A DNA stretch of 64,000 nt from Saccharospirillaceae bacterium (GTDB taxonomy: Bacteria > Pseudomonadota > Gammaproteobacteria > Pseudomonadales > Oceanobacteraceae), in contig JAJOJJ010000011.1 in NCBI GenBank assembly GCA_021208685.1, positions 1 to 64,000 of the forward strand, given 5' to 3'. The notes beneath the pieces are model-generated. The model saw nothing but the letters and a program-made list of their open reading frames with translations. It was not told the origin of the DNA and did no database searches. Below are positions 56,336 through 64,000 of this stretch, in pieces; the stretch's first letter is position 1; each line of letters begins with the position of its first letter. Made by a program: the position numbers and the translations under genes.

Positions 56336-57553
56336 CTATTTGCCGTTCTGATGTTGCAGGGCGGTAACCGGTGCCATCTGTGCGGCGCGGCTGGCGGGAA
56401 TCCAGGAGAATAAAAAGCCGCAGCCAACGGCAATGGCGGTTGCGGCGGCGGTTGCCCAGAGTGGTGCGGCAAAGGGAATATCCGGATACTGCATCCGCAC
56501 CAGCCATAACAGCATTTCGGCCAGCAGAGTGCCCAGCAGGGCGCCAAACAGTGAGAGCATCACCGCTTCGGTGACGAACAGCTGGCGTACCTCACGGCTG
56601 GACGCCCCCAGCGCTTTCAGCAGGCCGATTTCGGCGGTGCGCTGCGATACGGTAATTAACGTCATATTCATAATCAGTACGCCGGCAACAAACAGGCTGA
56701 TGGCACCGATACCGGCGATGGCAAAGGTCAGCACCGAGAGAATACTGTCGAAGGCTTTCAGCAGGGAGTCGGGAGTAATCAGAGTGACGTCGAGCTGACC
56801 GTCGTGGCGCTCGCGCATAATGTCTTCGATCTGGCGGCTTAACACGCCCATGCCCATCGCCGAGCGCACATCAATCATCACCCGGAACACACCTTCGGTA
56901 TTAAACAGCTGCATACTGCTGGCCACCGGCATGATCAGCGCTTCGCTCATGTTCATGCCGAGGCCAGTGCCGGAATCGGTCAGAATGCCAATCACCCGGC
57001 AGCGGTAGGTGTCGATGCCAACCCACTGGCCTAACGCTGGCTCGGCGGCAAACAGCTCCTGTTTTAACGTGGTGCCGATGACACAGACCGGGCTCGGCTG
57101 ATCGAGGGGCAGATCAGGCAGAATCTGGCCGCGCGCCAGCTGAATATGGCGGATATCAAAGAAAGCATTGTTGGTGCCCAGCACCAGAGTTTCACGGCTG
57201 CGTGCACCGCGTGAGATTTCGGCATTACCGACCACCAGGGGCGCAATGCGTTCCACTTCGGGCAGGCGCAGCAGGCTCTGGGCATCCTGCAGGGTAATAT
57301 CGCGCGTGCCTTCGCCGGTCATGGGGGGCATGCCGCCGGAGGTTTCTTTGCGCCCCGGCAGCATAATCAGAATGTCTTTTCCCAGTACCGAAAACTCGCC
57401 CAGCACATACTGGCGCGCGCCTTCACCAAGGCCGGTTAACAGCACTACCGCGAGCACACCAATCGACATCGCAATCAGCTGCATCAGCGTGCGGAAACGC
57501 TGGCGCAGCAGCGCGCGGATGCTGAAATTAAGCTGGTCGCGGGTGCGGATCAT
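56336..57553 (-). CDS. ABC transporter permease, MacB/FtsX-like (first permease)
   Basis: A 405-residue permease with the same layout as its downstream neighbour: N-terminal segment (LMQLIAMSIGVLAVVLLTGL), periplasmic domain, and three C-terminal membrane segments including IAGIGAISLFVAGVLIMNMT. The signature EIGLLKALGASSREVRQLFV is present. The two permeases share general plan and motifs but are clearly divergent, suggesting a heterodimeric transporter. Its start overlaps the ATPase gene by 4 bp. The exported substrate is unknown. Confidence 0.86.
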   Translation of the reverse strand: MIRTRDQLNFSIRALLRQRFRTLMQLIAMSIGVLAVVLLTGLGEGARQYVLGEFSVLGKDILIMLPGRKETSGGMPPMTGEGTRDITLQDAQSLLRLPEVERIAPLVVGNAEISRGARSRETLVLGTNNAFFDIRHIQLARGQILPDLPLDQPSPVCVIGTTLKQELFAAEPALGQWVGIDTYRCRVIGILTDSGTGLGMNMSEALIMPVASSMQLFNTEGVFRVMIDVRSAMGMGVLSRQIEDIMRERHDGQLDVTLITPDSLLKAFDSILSVLTFAIAGIGAISLFVAGVLIMNMTLITVSQRTAEIGLLKALGASSREVRQLFVTEAVMLSLFGALLGTLLAEMLLWLVRMQYPDIPFAAPLWATAAATAIAVGCGFLFSWIPASRAAQMAPVTALQHQNGK

Positions 57554-58320
57554 GGCGCGTCGCTCTGATCGGTACGGCTTTCAGAGCCCGAATAATGCGT
57601 GCAGTCATCGCTGACGATCACGCCATCCACCATACGGATACGGCGGCTGGCGCGGCGGCCCAGATCGGCGTCGTGGGTAACCACAATTAAGGTAATGCCG
57701 TCGGCATTCAGCTCTTCCAGCAGTTGTACGACTTCAGCACCGGACTGGCTGTCGAGGTTACCGGTTGGCTCATCAGCGAGCAGCAGGCGCGGCTTCATAA
57801 TAATGGCGCGACCAATGGCCACCCGCTGACGCTGACCACCGGATAACTGATTGGGCAAATGTCCGGCGCGGCTGCCCAGACCCAGACGTTCAATCACCGG
57901 TGCCAGCCGGCGTTTGCGTTCTGCCGGAGCAATACCGGCCAGAATTAATGGCAGCTCGATATTTTCGCTGGCACTTAAGCGCGGAATTAAATGGTACGAC
58001 TGAAAAACAAAGCCGATATGGCGGCGGCGATAAACTGCGCGCTGTTCTTCACTCATGGGCACGGTATCGGCACCGTTCAGCCAGTACTGACCGTTATCCG
58101 GTACATCCAGCAGGCCGAGCATATTCAGCAGGGTGGATTTACCGGAACCGGATGGCCCCATCACCGATAAATACTCACCGGCCTGAATGCTCAGGCCAAT
58201 ATTATTCAGCGCGTGTACCGGCTCATCACCGAGCAGGAAGGTTTTATTCACCCCCTGCACGCGGATCAGGGCATCGGCTGTGGGATTTATGCCAGCCGCT
58301 TTCATGGCAGCCTCTTTCAT
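57550..58320 (-). CDS. ABC transporter ATP-binding protein, MacB/LolD-like
   Basis: A 256-residue ATPase. Walker A GPSGSGKST is near residue 55, the signature LSGGQRQRVAIGRAI near residue 155, and Walker B LLLADEPTGNLDS with the typical LolD/MacB sequence. I use the ATG at 58320, overlapping the adaptor stop by 3 bp; a second ATG at 58305 has a good AGAGG site and would drop five residues. It should power the two permeases encoded just downstream. Confidence 0.9.
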   Translation of the reverse strand: MKEAAMKAAGINPTADALIRVQGVNKTFLLGDEPVHALNNIGLSIQAGEYLSVMGPSGSGKSTLLNMLGLLDVPDNGQYWLNGADTVPMSEEQRAVYRRRHIGFVFQSYHLIPRLSASENIELPLILAGIAPAERKRRLAPVIERLGLGSRAGHLPNQLSGGQRQRVAIGRAIIMKPRLLLADEPTGNLDSQSGAEVVQLLEELNADGITLIVVTHDADLGRRASRRIRMVDGVIVSDDCTHYSGSESRTDQSDAP

Positions 58321-59486
58321 GGCTTGGCAGCCTTGTCGGTGTGCAGCGCATCCATCTCATTTAATACACGCACTTCGGCGCCATCGACCGCTGCCGGATT
58401 ATCGAGGGATAACAACACCGGCTGGCCAGCGTCTAAGCCGTCTTTTACTTCGGTCCAGGTCCAGTTACTCAGGCCCAGGGTCAGCGCTTTTTTCTGCAGG
58501 GTTTTACCGTCGTCGGCCAGCGTCAGCACATGATTGCCTTCGAGCAGCGCTTCGCTGGGAATTCGCAGGGACTGTTCACTGGCGGCTGTAATCACTTCAA
58601 TATCGGCGCTGTAACCAACCAGCAGCTGCACATCGTCGGGCAGGGCATTTAAGGTGACATCCACATTCACGGTGCGCGCCTGTTTTTCTTTATCTTCCAC
58701 GTAGGGGGCAATGCGGCTGACCTTGCCGGTAAAGGCCTGATCGCGGAAGGCATCGAGCGTAACCCGTGCATCCATACCGACGCGGATGACTGAAGCGTCT
58801 ACTTCGTCGATCGGTGCGCGCACATACAGGCAGCGCTCGTCGATCAGATCAATGGCGGGCGGTGTGGCAACGCCTGGTGGAGAAGGGGTGGCGTATTCAC
58901 CGACTTCGCCATTCACTTCGGCCACAATACCGGCGAACGGCGCACGTAATTGCGTTTGCGCCAGACGCGCCTGTTGCACGGCGACATTGGCTTTGGCGTT
59001 CTGCACCTGCGCCTCATTCTGCTGGCAGCTTAAACGGGTTATTTCTGCACTGGTTTCTACCCGGTCGAGCTGTTCGGCCGAGGTCAGTTGTTTTTTGAAT
59101 AATTCACGCTGGCGTTTTACTTCGCGCTCATCGGCCTGAGCCTGGCGGCAGGCAGAGGCTTTATTTAATTCCGCCATGCGCACCTGCGCCTTGCTTTGCT
59201 CCAGTGCGGCTTTTAAATCGTCGTTCCATAATTCCAGCAATAACGCGCCGGCTTCGACTTTATCGCCCTGATCAACGTATAAATGATTCACCTGGCCGCC
59301 CAGTGCCAGAGACAGGCGGGAGCGTTGGCAGGCTTTAATCGTGCCGGAGCGGGTATTGGACACCAGTGCTTCGACCAGTCCCGGAGTGGCCTGGCTCATG
59401 CGGACTTCAATGGGTTTGGCCGGGCGCAGCATAAAAGCAGCAATTAAAGCGGCAAGAACACCAGCGGATATCAGCAGTTTTTTCAC
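58317..59486 (-). CDS. Periplasmic adaptor (membrane fusion) subunit, HlyD/MacA-like
   Basis: A 389-residue adaptor with an N-terminal membrane anchor (LLISAGVLAALIAAFMLRP), a lipoyl-like half (LSLALGGQVNHLYVDQGDKV), a long coiled-coil hairpin (about residues 90-180), the second half-lipoyl motif (LRAPFAGIVAEVNGEVGEYA), and a beta-barrel domain. It starts the operon. No outer-membrane factor gene follows, so a TolC-like protein encoded elsewhere is expected. Confidence 0.87.
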   Translation of the reverse strand: MKKLLISAGVLAALIAAFMLRPAKPIEVRMSQATPGLVEALVSNTRSGTIKACQRSRLSLALGGQVNHLYVDQGDKVEAGALLLELWNDDLKAALEQSKAQVRMAELNKASACRQAQADEREVKRQRELFKKQLTSAEQLDRVETSAEITRLSCQQNEAQVQNAKANVAVQQARLAQTQLRAPFAGIVAEVNGEVGEYATPSPPGVATPPAIDLIDERCLYVRAPIDEVDASVIRVGMDARVTLDAFRDQAFTGKVSRIAPYVEDKEKQARTVNVDVTLNALPDDVQLLVGYSADIEVITAASEQSLRIPSEALLEGNHVLTLADDGKTLQKKALTLGLSNWTWTEVKDGLDAGQPVLLSLDNPAAVDGAEVRVLNEMDALHTDKAAKP

Positions 59487-59529
59487 GGTAAAACGTCCTG
59501 TTGCGGCAGCTGAGGCCTTACCTTAGAGC

Positions 59530-59961
59530 TTTTTCATATGCTTGCCCAGTGATATAAGTCACAGGATTATTCGTGTGGCTGCAACACAATTCCCTGTTTA
59601 TTGGGGACCGTCAGTTCAGCTCGGGTTCACGCTTGATTATTCTTATTGATCACCGATATTCAGGCCGGGGCCGACCTTTATGCTGTAACCCTCCAGACTG
59701 TGCAGGCCCTGAACGTATGAGCGGGTCGGTGCGGCAGAGGGTAAGAGCAATCGATCATTGAATGTCAGGAAAAGCCGGAACGCATAATGTTGATCCAAAA
59801 AGCAAATACAGGCACATTCAAGTAACGAGAACGAGGGCCATTGAATGGGTCGATTGCGTCTTTGATCATCTAAGGTCTATCCGGCAAAGGCCATTGTTGC
59901 TGGCTTTAAGTGATATGTACTTCGGGCCGTTACCATCGGGCAGGGAAAATTAAAGGAAGTC
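59530..59961. other. Gene-free gap upstream of the YdeI-like gene
   Basis: About 430 bp with only short, unsupported open frames. No repeat, RNA gene or terminator is obvious. It should contain the promoters of the ABC operon (minus strand) and of the YdeI-like gene (plus strand). Confidence 0.5.
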
Positions 59962-60267
59962 ATGTTGAATATTTCTGGCGGTCTTGTACATCAAATGCCA
60001 GCCGATTTGGCTGGGGCTTTGCGCCAGAAAATGGATGCGGTTGACCTTTGGGAAACGCTGACACCTATCGCGCGCAATGAATTTATCTGTTGGATTGACG
60101 ATGCAAAGCAAGAACAGACCCGGATAAACCGGATCAGGCGCACGGTTGAGGACATTCTCGGAGGTAAAAAGCGACCATGTTGTTGGCCGGGCTGCATTCA
60201 TCGCACCGACAAAAAACCCGGCAAATGGCAACAGGATGTCTTAATCGAAAAACACTTAAAAAAGTGA
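59962..60267 (+). CDS. Small protein with YdeI/OmpD-associated C-terminal motif
   Basis: A 101-residue protein. The core LTPIARNEFICWIDDAKQEQTRINRIRRTVEDIL followed by GGKK is split here only by my quoting; it matches the C-terminal DUF of YdeI/OmpD-associated proteins (pattern L-P-x-x-R-x-x-x-x-x-W-I-x-x-AK-x-x-x-T-R-x-x-R-I). It lacks the larger N-terminal domain of full-length YdeI. A basic tail with two Cys (KRPCCWPGC) is unlike the usual ending. AAAGGAAG precedes the ATG. The family is sometimes called bacteriocin protection, which I would not infer here. Confidence 0.62.
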   Translation: MLNISGGLVHQMPADLAGALRQKMDAVDLWETLTPIARNEFICWIDDAKQEQTRINRIRRTVEDILGGKKRPCCWPGCIHRTDKKPGKWQQDVLIEKHLKK

Positions 60268-60432
60268 CATTGAAGTAAATAAAAGCACCTGTTGTTTATT
60301 GTGTGCCGGCCCAATCCTGATCTGTCCTGCTGGCAATAATCATGAAATCTCCGCCACTGAAACATTGTTGGCTCCCACGCGTTGCTTGGCCGTCTTGGCA
60401 CAGGGTGTTATCTGGCTTCTGCGCGTTCATTT

Positions 60433-60540
60433 GGCTCCCATATTCTGCGTGGGAGTCCTTGTGGGTAGAGTTGCATTCCCACGCGGAGTGTAGGAACGAG
60501 AGGTAGATTTCATCTGGCTCCCACGCTCTGCGTGGGAGTC
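60433..60540. repeat. Three copies of a GTGGGAGT-type palindrome
   Basis: Palindromic units ggctcccatattctgcgtgg (60433), cattcccacgcggagtgtag (60474, diverged) and ggctcccacgctctgcgtgg (60516), each followed by gagt or gaac, about 41 bp apart. A partial copy, ggctcccacgcgttgc, starts at 60370. This is a repeat family different from the REP elements at 1-150. Confidence 0.7.
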
Positions 60541-60566
60541 ATAGCGCAACCTAAACCCGCAGCCAC

Positions 60567-60595
60567 AAAAAAGCCCGCATCAGCGGGCTTTTTTT
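60567..60595. terminator. Bidirectional terminator beside the DUF2058 gene
   Basis: Hairpin AAAAAAGCCCGC-atca-GCGGGCTTTTTTT. It lies 10 bp past the DUF2058 stop on the minus strand and can also stop plus-strand transcripts from the YdeI-like gene. Confidence 0.92.
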
Positions 60596-60604
60596 AACCG
60601 TTTA

Positions 60605-61159
60605 TCACCACATCAGATCATCCGGAATCTGATACGCGGCATACGGATCATCTTCATCCATCGCATCGGCGGTGCTTTCTGCAATATAAATAAAGTGATT
60701 ATCTTTGCGCTGGCGGATTTTCTCAGCAATCTGCAGTGGCAGTACTTCGTATTTTTTCTCGCCCGGTAAATCCAGTGCAATAACCGCCAGCTGGCCGCGG
60801 CTTAAGCGGTCCCAGATGGCCTGGTCAACGTAAATGGATTTCACTTTTTTGCCATCAACAAACTGATATTTAATATCGGCATGTTCGCTTTTAATGGCGT
60901 TGGTGGTAACCAGCTGACGCACCTGAGCGGCAATGGCTTTTTGCTGTGCTTCCTGTTCCTTTTTCTGGTTCAGTTCGCGGTCGCGCTCGGCTTTTTCTTT
61001 ACGCGCAGCGTCGGCTTTGGCCTTGGCTTCGTCGATCTGGTTGTCTTGTCCGGTACGCTGCAGGTGATCCTGCTTTTTCAGTTCTTTAGCGGCTTTTTTC
61101 GCTTTTTGCTTGTCGATCAGACCGGCGGCGAGCAGCTGTTCCTGTAATGACTTGGCCAT
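60605..61159 (-). CDS. DUF2058-family protein (YaiL-like)
   Basis: A 184-residue cytoplasmic protein, highly charged. The N-terminus MAKSLQEQLLAAGLIDKQKA and the long basic coiled-coil-like helix KADAARKEKAERDRELNQKK are typical of DUF2058. The C-terminal half is a small globular domain (VKSIYVDQAIWDRLSRGQLA). It follows purK by 9 bp and may be cotranscribed. The family has suggested links to nucleoid or ribosome, none established. Confidence 0.85.
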   Translation of the reverse strand: MAKSLQEQLLAAGLIDKQKAKKAAKELKKQDHLQRTGQDNQIDEAKAKADAARKEKAERDRELNQKKEQEAQQKAIAAQVRQLVTTNAIKSEHADIKYQFVDGKKVKSIYVDQAIWDRLSRGQLAVIALDLPGEKKYEVLPLQIAEKIRQRKDNHFIYIAESTADAMDEDDPYAAYQIPDDLMW

Positions 61160-61168
61160 AATAATTCC

Positions 61169-62239
61169 TCAGCGTTGCCATACACCGGCAGGAATTAAAT
61201 CTGCCAGCTGGTCGATGGTGTTATCGCGTTCGTTAACGTCGGCGGCAACCACGGTAACGTGGCCGAGTTTGCGCGCCGGGCGCGCTTCTTTGCCATAGGA
61301 GTGACGGAAGGCGTTGCCGATGGTGGCGGCTTTTTCGGCGGGGGTTTCATCGCTGATCACGTTAAGCATGGCAACGGCCGGGTATTTGGCGGTGGTGTCA
61401 CCCAGTGCGCGGCCGGCAATGGCCAGCATATGGTTGCGGAACTGGCTGGTGGCGGCGCCTTCAATCGACCAGTGGCCGGAGTTGTGTACGCGCGGAGCCA
61501 CTTCGTTGGCGACCAGGCCGCTTGCGGTGTCGAACAGTTCCAGCGTGATGGTGCCTACATAGTCGAGGCTGTCGGCCAGCTGGCGGATATAGCGCTCGGC
61601 CTGTTGCGCTTTGTCGGCACTGAGGTCGGCGGCCGGGAACAGCGAATAACGCAGGATGCCTTCGTGGTGTACGTTTTCGGTCATCGGCCAGATCACCATA
61701 TTGCCGTTAACGTCGCGGCTGGCGATGACGGAGGTTTCGCGCTCAAAGCTGACAAAGGCTTCGGCGATCAGTTCACGTCCGCCAATGGCGGCCCAGGCCG
61801 GTTCGGCATCGGCGGGGCTGCGCAGTACGTACTGACCTTTACCGTCGTAACCTTCGGTGGTGGTTTTCAGCACGATGGGCAGGCCCAGCTGTTCTACGGC
61901 GATGTGCAGATCGTCGAGTGAATGAACGGCACAGAAATCGGCGGTGTCGATGCCGGCGGCACGCAGGGCCGTTTTTTCCAGCAGACGGTTCTGGAAGGTT
62001 TTCAGTGCTTTCAGGCTGGGATACAGCTTGTCGGCAACGCTTTCCAGACGGGCAACGATGTGTGCCGGGATATTTTCGGTTTCGAACGATACGCGCTCAA
62101 CGCTGGCGAGAAACGCATCCAGAGCGTCATCGCTGTGGGCGCGCAGGTCGTACAGCGATACGTCAATATCGCTGATGTCCTGCACACTGTCAGACAGCAT
62201 CTGGCCCAGCTGGCCGTTACCTAAAATACCGATTTTCAT
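61169..62239 (-). CDS. purK: N5-carboxyaminoimidazole ribonucleotide synthase
   Basis: ATP-grasp enzyme of 356 residues that carboxylates AIR on N5 with bicarbonate and ATP. The N-terminal MKIGILGNGQLGQML, then VLKTTTEGYDGKGQYVLRSP, SFERETSVIASRD and NEVAPRVHNSGHWSIEGAAT are canonical. It follows purE by 60 bp on the same strand, so purE-purK form one unit. Slightly shorter than E. coli PurK, within the normal range. Confidence 0.95.
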   Translation of the reverse strand: MKIGILGNGQLGQMLSDSVQDISDIDVSLYDLRAHSDDALDAFLASVERVSFETENIPAHIVARLESVADKLYPSLKALKTFQNRLLEKTALRAAGIDTADFCAVHSLDDLHIAVEQLGLPIVLKTTTEGYDGKGQYVLRSPADAEPAWAAIGGRELIAEAFVSFERETSVIASRDVNGNMVIWPMTENVHHEGILRYSLFPAADLSADKAQQAERYIRQLADSLDYVGTITLELFDTASGLVANEVAPRVHNSGHWSIEGAATSQFRNHMLAIAGRALGDTTAKYPAVAMLNVISDETPAEKAATIGNAFRHSYGKEARPARKLGHVTVVAADVNERDNTIDQLADLIPAGVWQR

Positions 62240-62299
62240 GCTTCTTCACTCTCAGAAAGTCGGGCCCGGCAGTACCGGGCCCGGATAGGTCGTTAACGC

Positions 62300-62794
62300 T
62301 TACAGTGCGGTGCGCGGATCGGGTTCGGCCAGCACGCTGTCGGTCTGTTCGGCGCGGAAGGCGTCGATTTTGGCCAGTAGGGCATTATCGCTGGTGGCCA
62401 GAATCTGGGCGGCCAGCAGACCGGCGTTTTTCGCCCCGGCATCACCGATGGCCAGAGTACCAACGGCAACACCACCAGGCATCTGCACGATGGACAGCAG
62501 CGAATCCAGGCCGCTCAGGGCGCGGGATTTAACCGGTACGCCGAGTACCGGCAGCGAGGTCTGGGAGGCACACATGCCCGGCAGGTGAGCAGCGCCACCG
62601 GCACCGGCGATGATGACTTTAATGCCGCGGCCCTGAGCGGTTTTGGCGTAATCAAACAGCAGATCCGGGGTGCGGTGGGCAGACACCACTTTTACTTCGT
62701 AGGCCACGCCCAGTTTATCCAGCATATCTGCTGCGTGTTGCATGGTGGGCCAGTCGCTCTTTGAGCCCATGATGATACCAACCGCTACGGTCAT
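62300..62794 (-). CDS. purE: N5-carboxyaminoimidazole ribonucleotide mutase
   Basis: Class I PurE of 164 residues that shifts the carboxylate from N5 to C4 of the imidazole. Motifs: [19 protein letters not shown] near the start, [26 protein letters not shown] and [10 protein letters not shown]. The start is the ATG at 62794 with GAGG upstream. The frame continues 22 codons upstream into the repeat region, without family match. It pairs with purK downstream. Confidence 0.95.
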   Translation of the reverse strand: MTVAVGIIMGSKSDWPTMQHAADMLDKLGVAYEVKVVSAHRTPDLLFDYAKTAQGRGIKVIIAGAGGAAHLPGMCASQTSLPVLGVPVKSRALSGLDSLLSIVQMPGGVAVGTLAIGDAGAKNAGLLAAQILATSDNALLAKIDAFRAEQTDSVLAEPDPRTAL

Positions 62795-62843
62795 CGGGTC
62801 ATCCTCGTTGAATTCGGTCAGGGCTGCCAAAGCGGCGGCCGGT

Positions 62844-63150
62844 GCAGGAAAGCGGCGCATTCTATCACAAGCTTTACAGCAGGTTCAGTCTCTGGATTCT
62901 GAGTCATAAGGGCAGGAAAGCGGGGTCAGCGCCATCACAAGCTTTACAGCATGATTAAACGGATACCGGGGCAGGAAAGCGGGGTCAGCGTTACCACAAG
63001 CTTTACAGCAGGTTCAGTCTCTGGATTCTGAGTCATAAGGCTTAGGAACGAGTGGGCAGCGCTACCGCCAGAATTAAAACTGGTTCAGTCTCTGGATTAA
63101 GGGCTTGAGGTGCAGCAAAACAGGGCTCAGCTGTCACAAGCGTTATCTGG
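62844..63150. repeat. Four to five degenerate 60-70 bp tandem repeats
   Basis: Units begin gcaggaaagcgg at 62844, 62912 and 62971, with weaker units near 63043 and 63107. Two units share a 46-bp identical stretch that starts cacaagctttacagcaggtt (about 62865 and 62994). Others share ggttcagtctctggatt. It fills the gap between purE and the PAS gene and has no coding potential. Confidence 0.72.
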
Positions 63151-63283
63151 AATCGTTCCTCAGCATTGGCCTGTGGGGATATTCCAATGCCATTCAATAC
63201 CATTTACTTTGTGTGGTTTTGTGGTCTACAGTTGAGTAAATTGTAATCAGTGCCGGGCAACAGCATCAGTAGGAGTTGAAGGG

Positions 63284-64000
63284 ATGCAGGGTCTTTATGG
63301 CCGGGTCAGACAGATGGTGACCCGCCTGAATATGAAGAATGACAGTGAGCTGTATCAGGTGTTGTTTGATACGGCGGCGGCAGGAATTGTCAGTATTAAC
63401 AGCGAAGGGAGCATTCAGGCCTGTAATCCGGCGCTTTGCCGGATTTTTGGCTATGAAGCTGAGGAATTACTGGGGCAGAACATCGCCATGCTGATGCCGG
63501 TTCGCCATGGTCAGCGTCACCAGAACTCTATCCGCCAGTATTTGCGGGAGGGTAAGGCTACGGTCATGGGGCGTGGGCGCGAGCTGCCGGGGCTGCGCAA
63601 AAGCGGAGAGGAATTTTTGCTGCACCTGTCGGTGAGTGAGATGAATCTGGCCGGAGCACGCAGTTTTACTGCGATTGTGCACGATCTGACGTCAACGCAG
63701 TCCGATCATCAGCGCCTGCCGCAGGGCGATCAGGCCTGGCTTGGCAGTGTGCTCGACCATACGCCTGCAGCCGTCACGGTTAAGGACATGCAGGGACGCT
63801 ATCTGTTACTCAACCATCGCGCTGAAAGTTTGCTGGGTATCCATTCACGGGATGCCACAGGGCGTACCGACAGTGAGCTGTTTACCCCACAGTGGGCGGC
63901 TCTGCAGCAGCGGACAGATGCTGAAGTCAGCCATGCCGATGGTGCCCGGGTTTTTATCGAACCTTTTGTCGGCAGTCAGCGGGCAGTGACAGATACCCCG
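63284..64000 (+). CDS. PAS-domain sensor protein, partial (cut by window end)
   Basis: An open frame of 239 codons with no stop before the window end. The ATG at 63284 follows AGGAG at 63271-63275. Two PAS domains are visible. PAS 1 covers about residues 20-145: FDTAAAGIVSINSEGSIQAC, PALCRIFGYEAEELLGQNI, RELPGLRKSGEEFLLHLSVS, then IVHDLT. PAS 2 starts about residue 160: LDHTPAAVTVKDMQGRYLLL, NHRAESLLGIHSRDATGRTD. Such a pair usually precedes a histidine kinase or GGDEF/EAL output domain, which must lie beyond the window. The ligand is unknown. Confidence 0.8.
   Translation, partial: MQGLYGRVRQMVTRLNMKNDSELYQVLFDTAAAGIVSINSEGSIQACNPALCRIFGYEAEELLGQNIAMLMPVRHGQRHQNSIRQYLREGKATVMGRGRELPGLRKSGEEFLLHLSVSEMNLAGARSFTAIVHDLTSTQSDHQRLPQGDQAWLGSVLDHTPAAVTVKDMQGRYLLLNHRAESLLGIHSRDATGRTDSELFTPQWAALQQRTDAEVSHADGARVFIEPFVGSQRAVTDTP

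Noticed and set aside
56328-56507. N-terminal extension of the second ABC permease
   Set aside because: The extension overlaps the upstream permease's end, has no family similarity, and a strong AGGAGG site supports the ATG at 56327.
59962-60267. Bacteriocin-protection function for the YdeI-like gene
   Set aside because: Only the short C-terminal motif is shared. The functional label of the family should not be carried over to a 101-residue protein.
61259-61921. A 220-codon plus-strand frame opposite purK
   Set aside because: Antisense shadow of a clear purK; Gly/Ala/Val-rich without any domain.

Overview
The window looks like chromosomal DNA of a gammaproteobacterium close to the Oceanospirillales/Pseudomonadales. 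This rests on gene order: thrS-infC-rpmI-rplT-pheS-pheT-ihfA-merR-tRNA-Pro, purM-purN beside DUF2066 and hda, and a WbpM-type dehydratase closing an O-antigen locus are all Pseudomonas-like arrangements. The exact genus cannot be fixed from the sequence alone.

Layout. (1) 1-150 is a tandem array of REP-like palindromes. (2) 249-18219 is an O-antigen/surface polysaccharide locus read rightward: ugd, wzx, a frameshifted asnB-like amidotransferase, two glycosyltransferases around an EpsG-like wzy, the WbpG-HisH2-HisF2 amidotransferase set, UDP-L-FucNAc synthesis (fnlABC type), a FucNAc-transferase-like gene, and PglC/PglD/PglE-type genes. An RNA methyltransferase, a second REP cluster, pgm and a leftward wbpM/pglF-type 4,6-dehydratase follow (18406-22832). 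The middle of the locus (about 1.5-8.7 kb) is clearly AT-rich compared with its flanks. (3) 22982-34281 is housekeeping DNA: tRNA-Asn, dcd, a DUF3108 protein, purN, purM, a DUF2066 protein, hda, an aspartate aminotransferase, uvrB, a secreted CYTH-like protein and a phytase-like lipoprotein, then a broken GNAT-toxin-like gene. (4) 34999-45108 is a filamentous phage (inovirus) prophage of about 10.0 kb in the 3' end of tRNA-Val(GAC), bounded by a 93-bp direct repeat. It carries two cargo genes (one DUF2335-like), a leftward repressor-lipoprotein pair, an operator-like palindrome, a structural/assembly block (ssDNA-binding-like protein, small membrane protein, major coat, pIII-like adsorption protein, DUF2523/pVI-like, Zot/pI), a candidate origin, and a rep-xis-int module. 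(5) 45313-64000 is core again: a fatty-acid-hydroxylase-family gene divergent from an AraC-type regulator, the translation operon, tRNA-Pro, a MacB-like ABC efflux operon, a YdeI-like small protein, a DUF2058 protein, purK-purE, a repeat cluster, and the start of a PAS-domain protein cut by the window end.

How it fits together. The sugar genes predict a polysaccharide unit starting on a bacillosamine-type sugar (WbpM, PglE, PglD, PglC) and containing L-FucNAc, with an amidated or acetamidino uronic sugar implied by WbpG/HisH2/HisF2. The prophage looks close to complete. Its repressor-lipoprotein operon and left-end cargo are the least described parts. Three genes (asnB-like, the ssDNA-binding-like phage gene, the GNAT gene) can each be restored by adding one base in a short homopolymer, so either real decay or a base-calling artefact should be considered.
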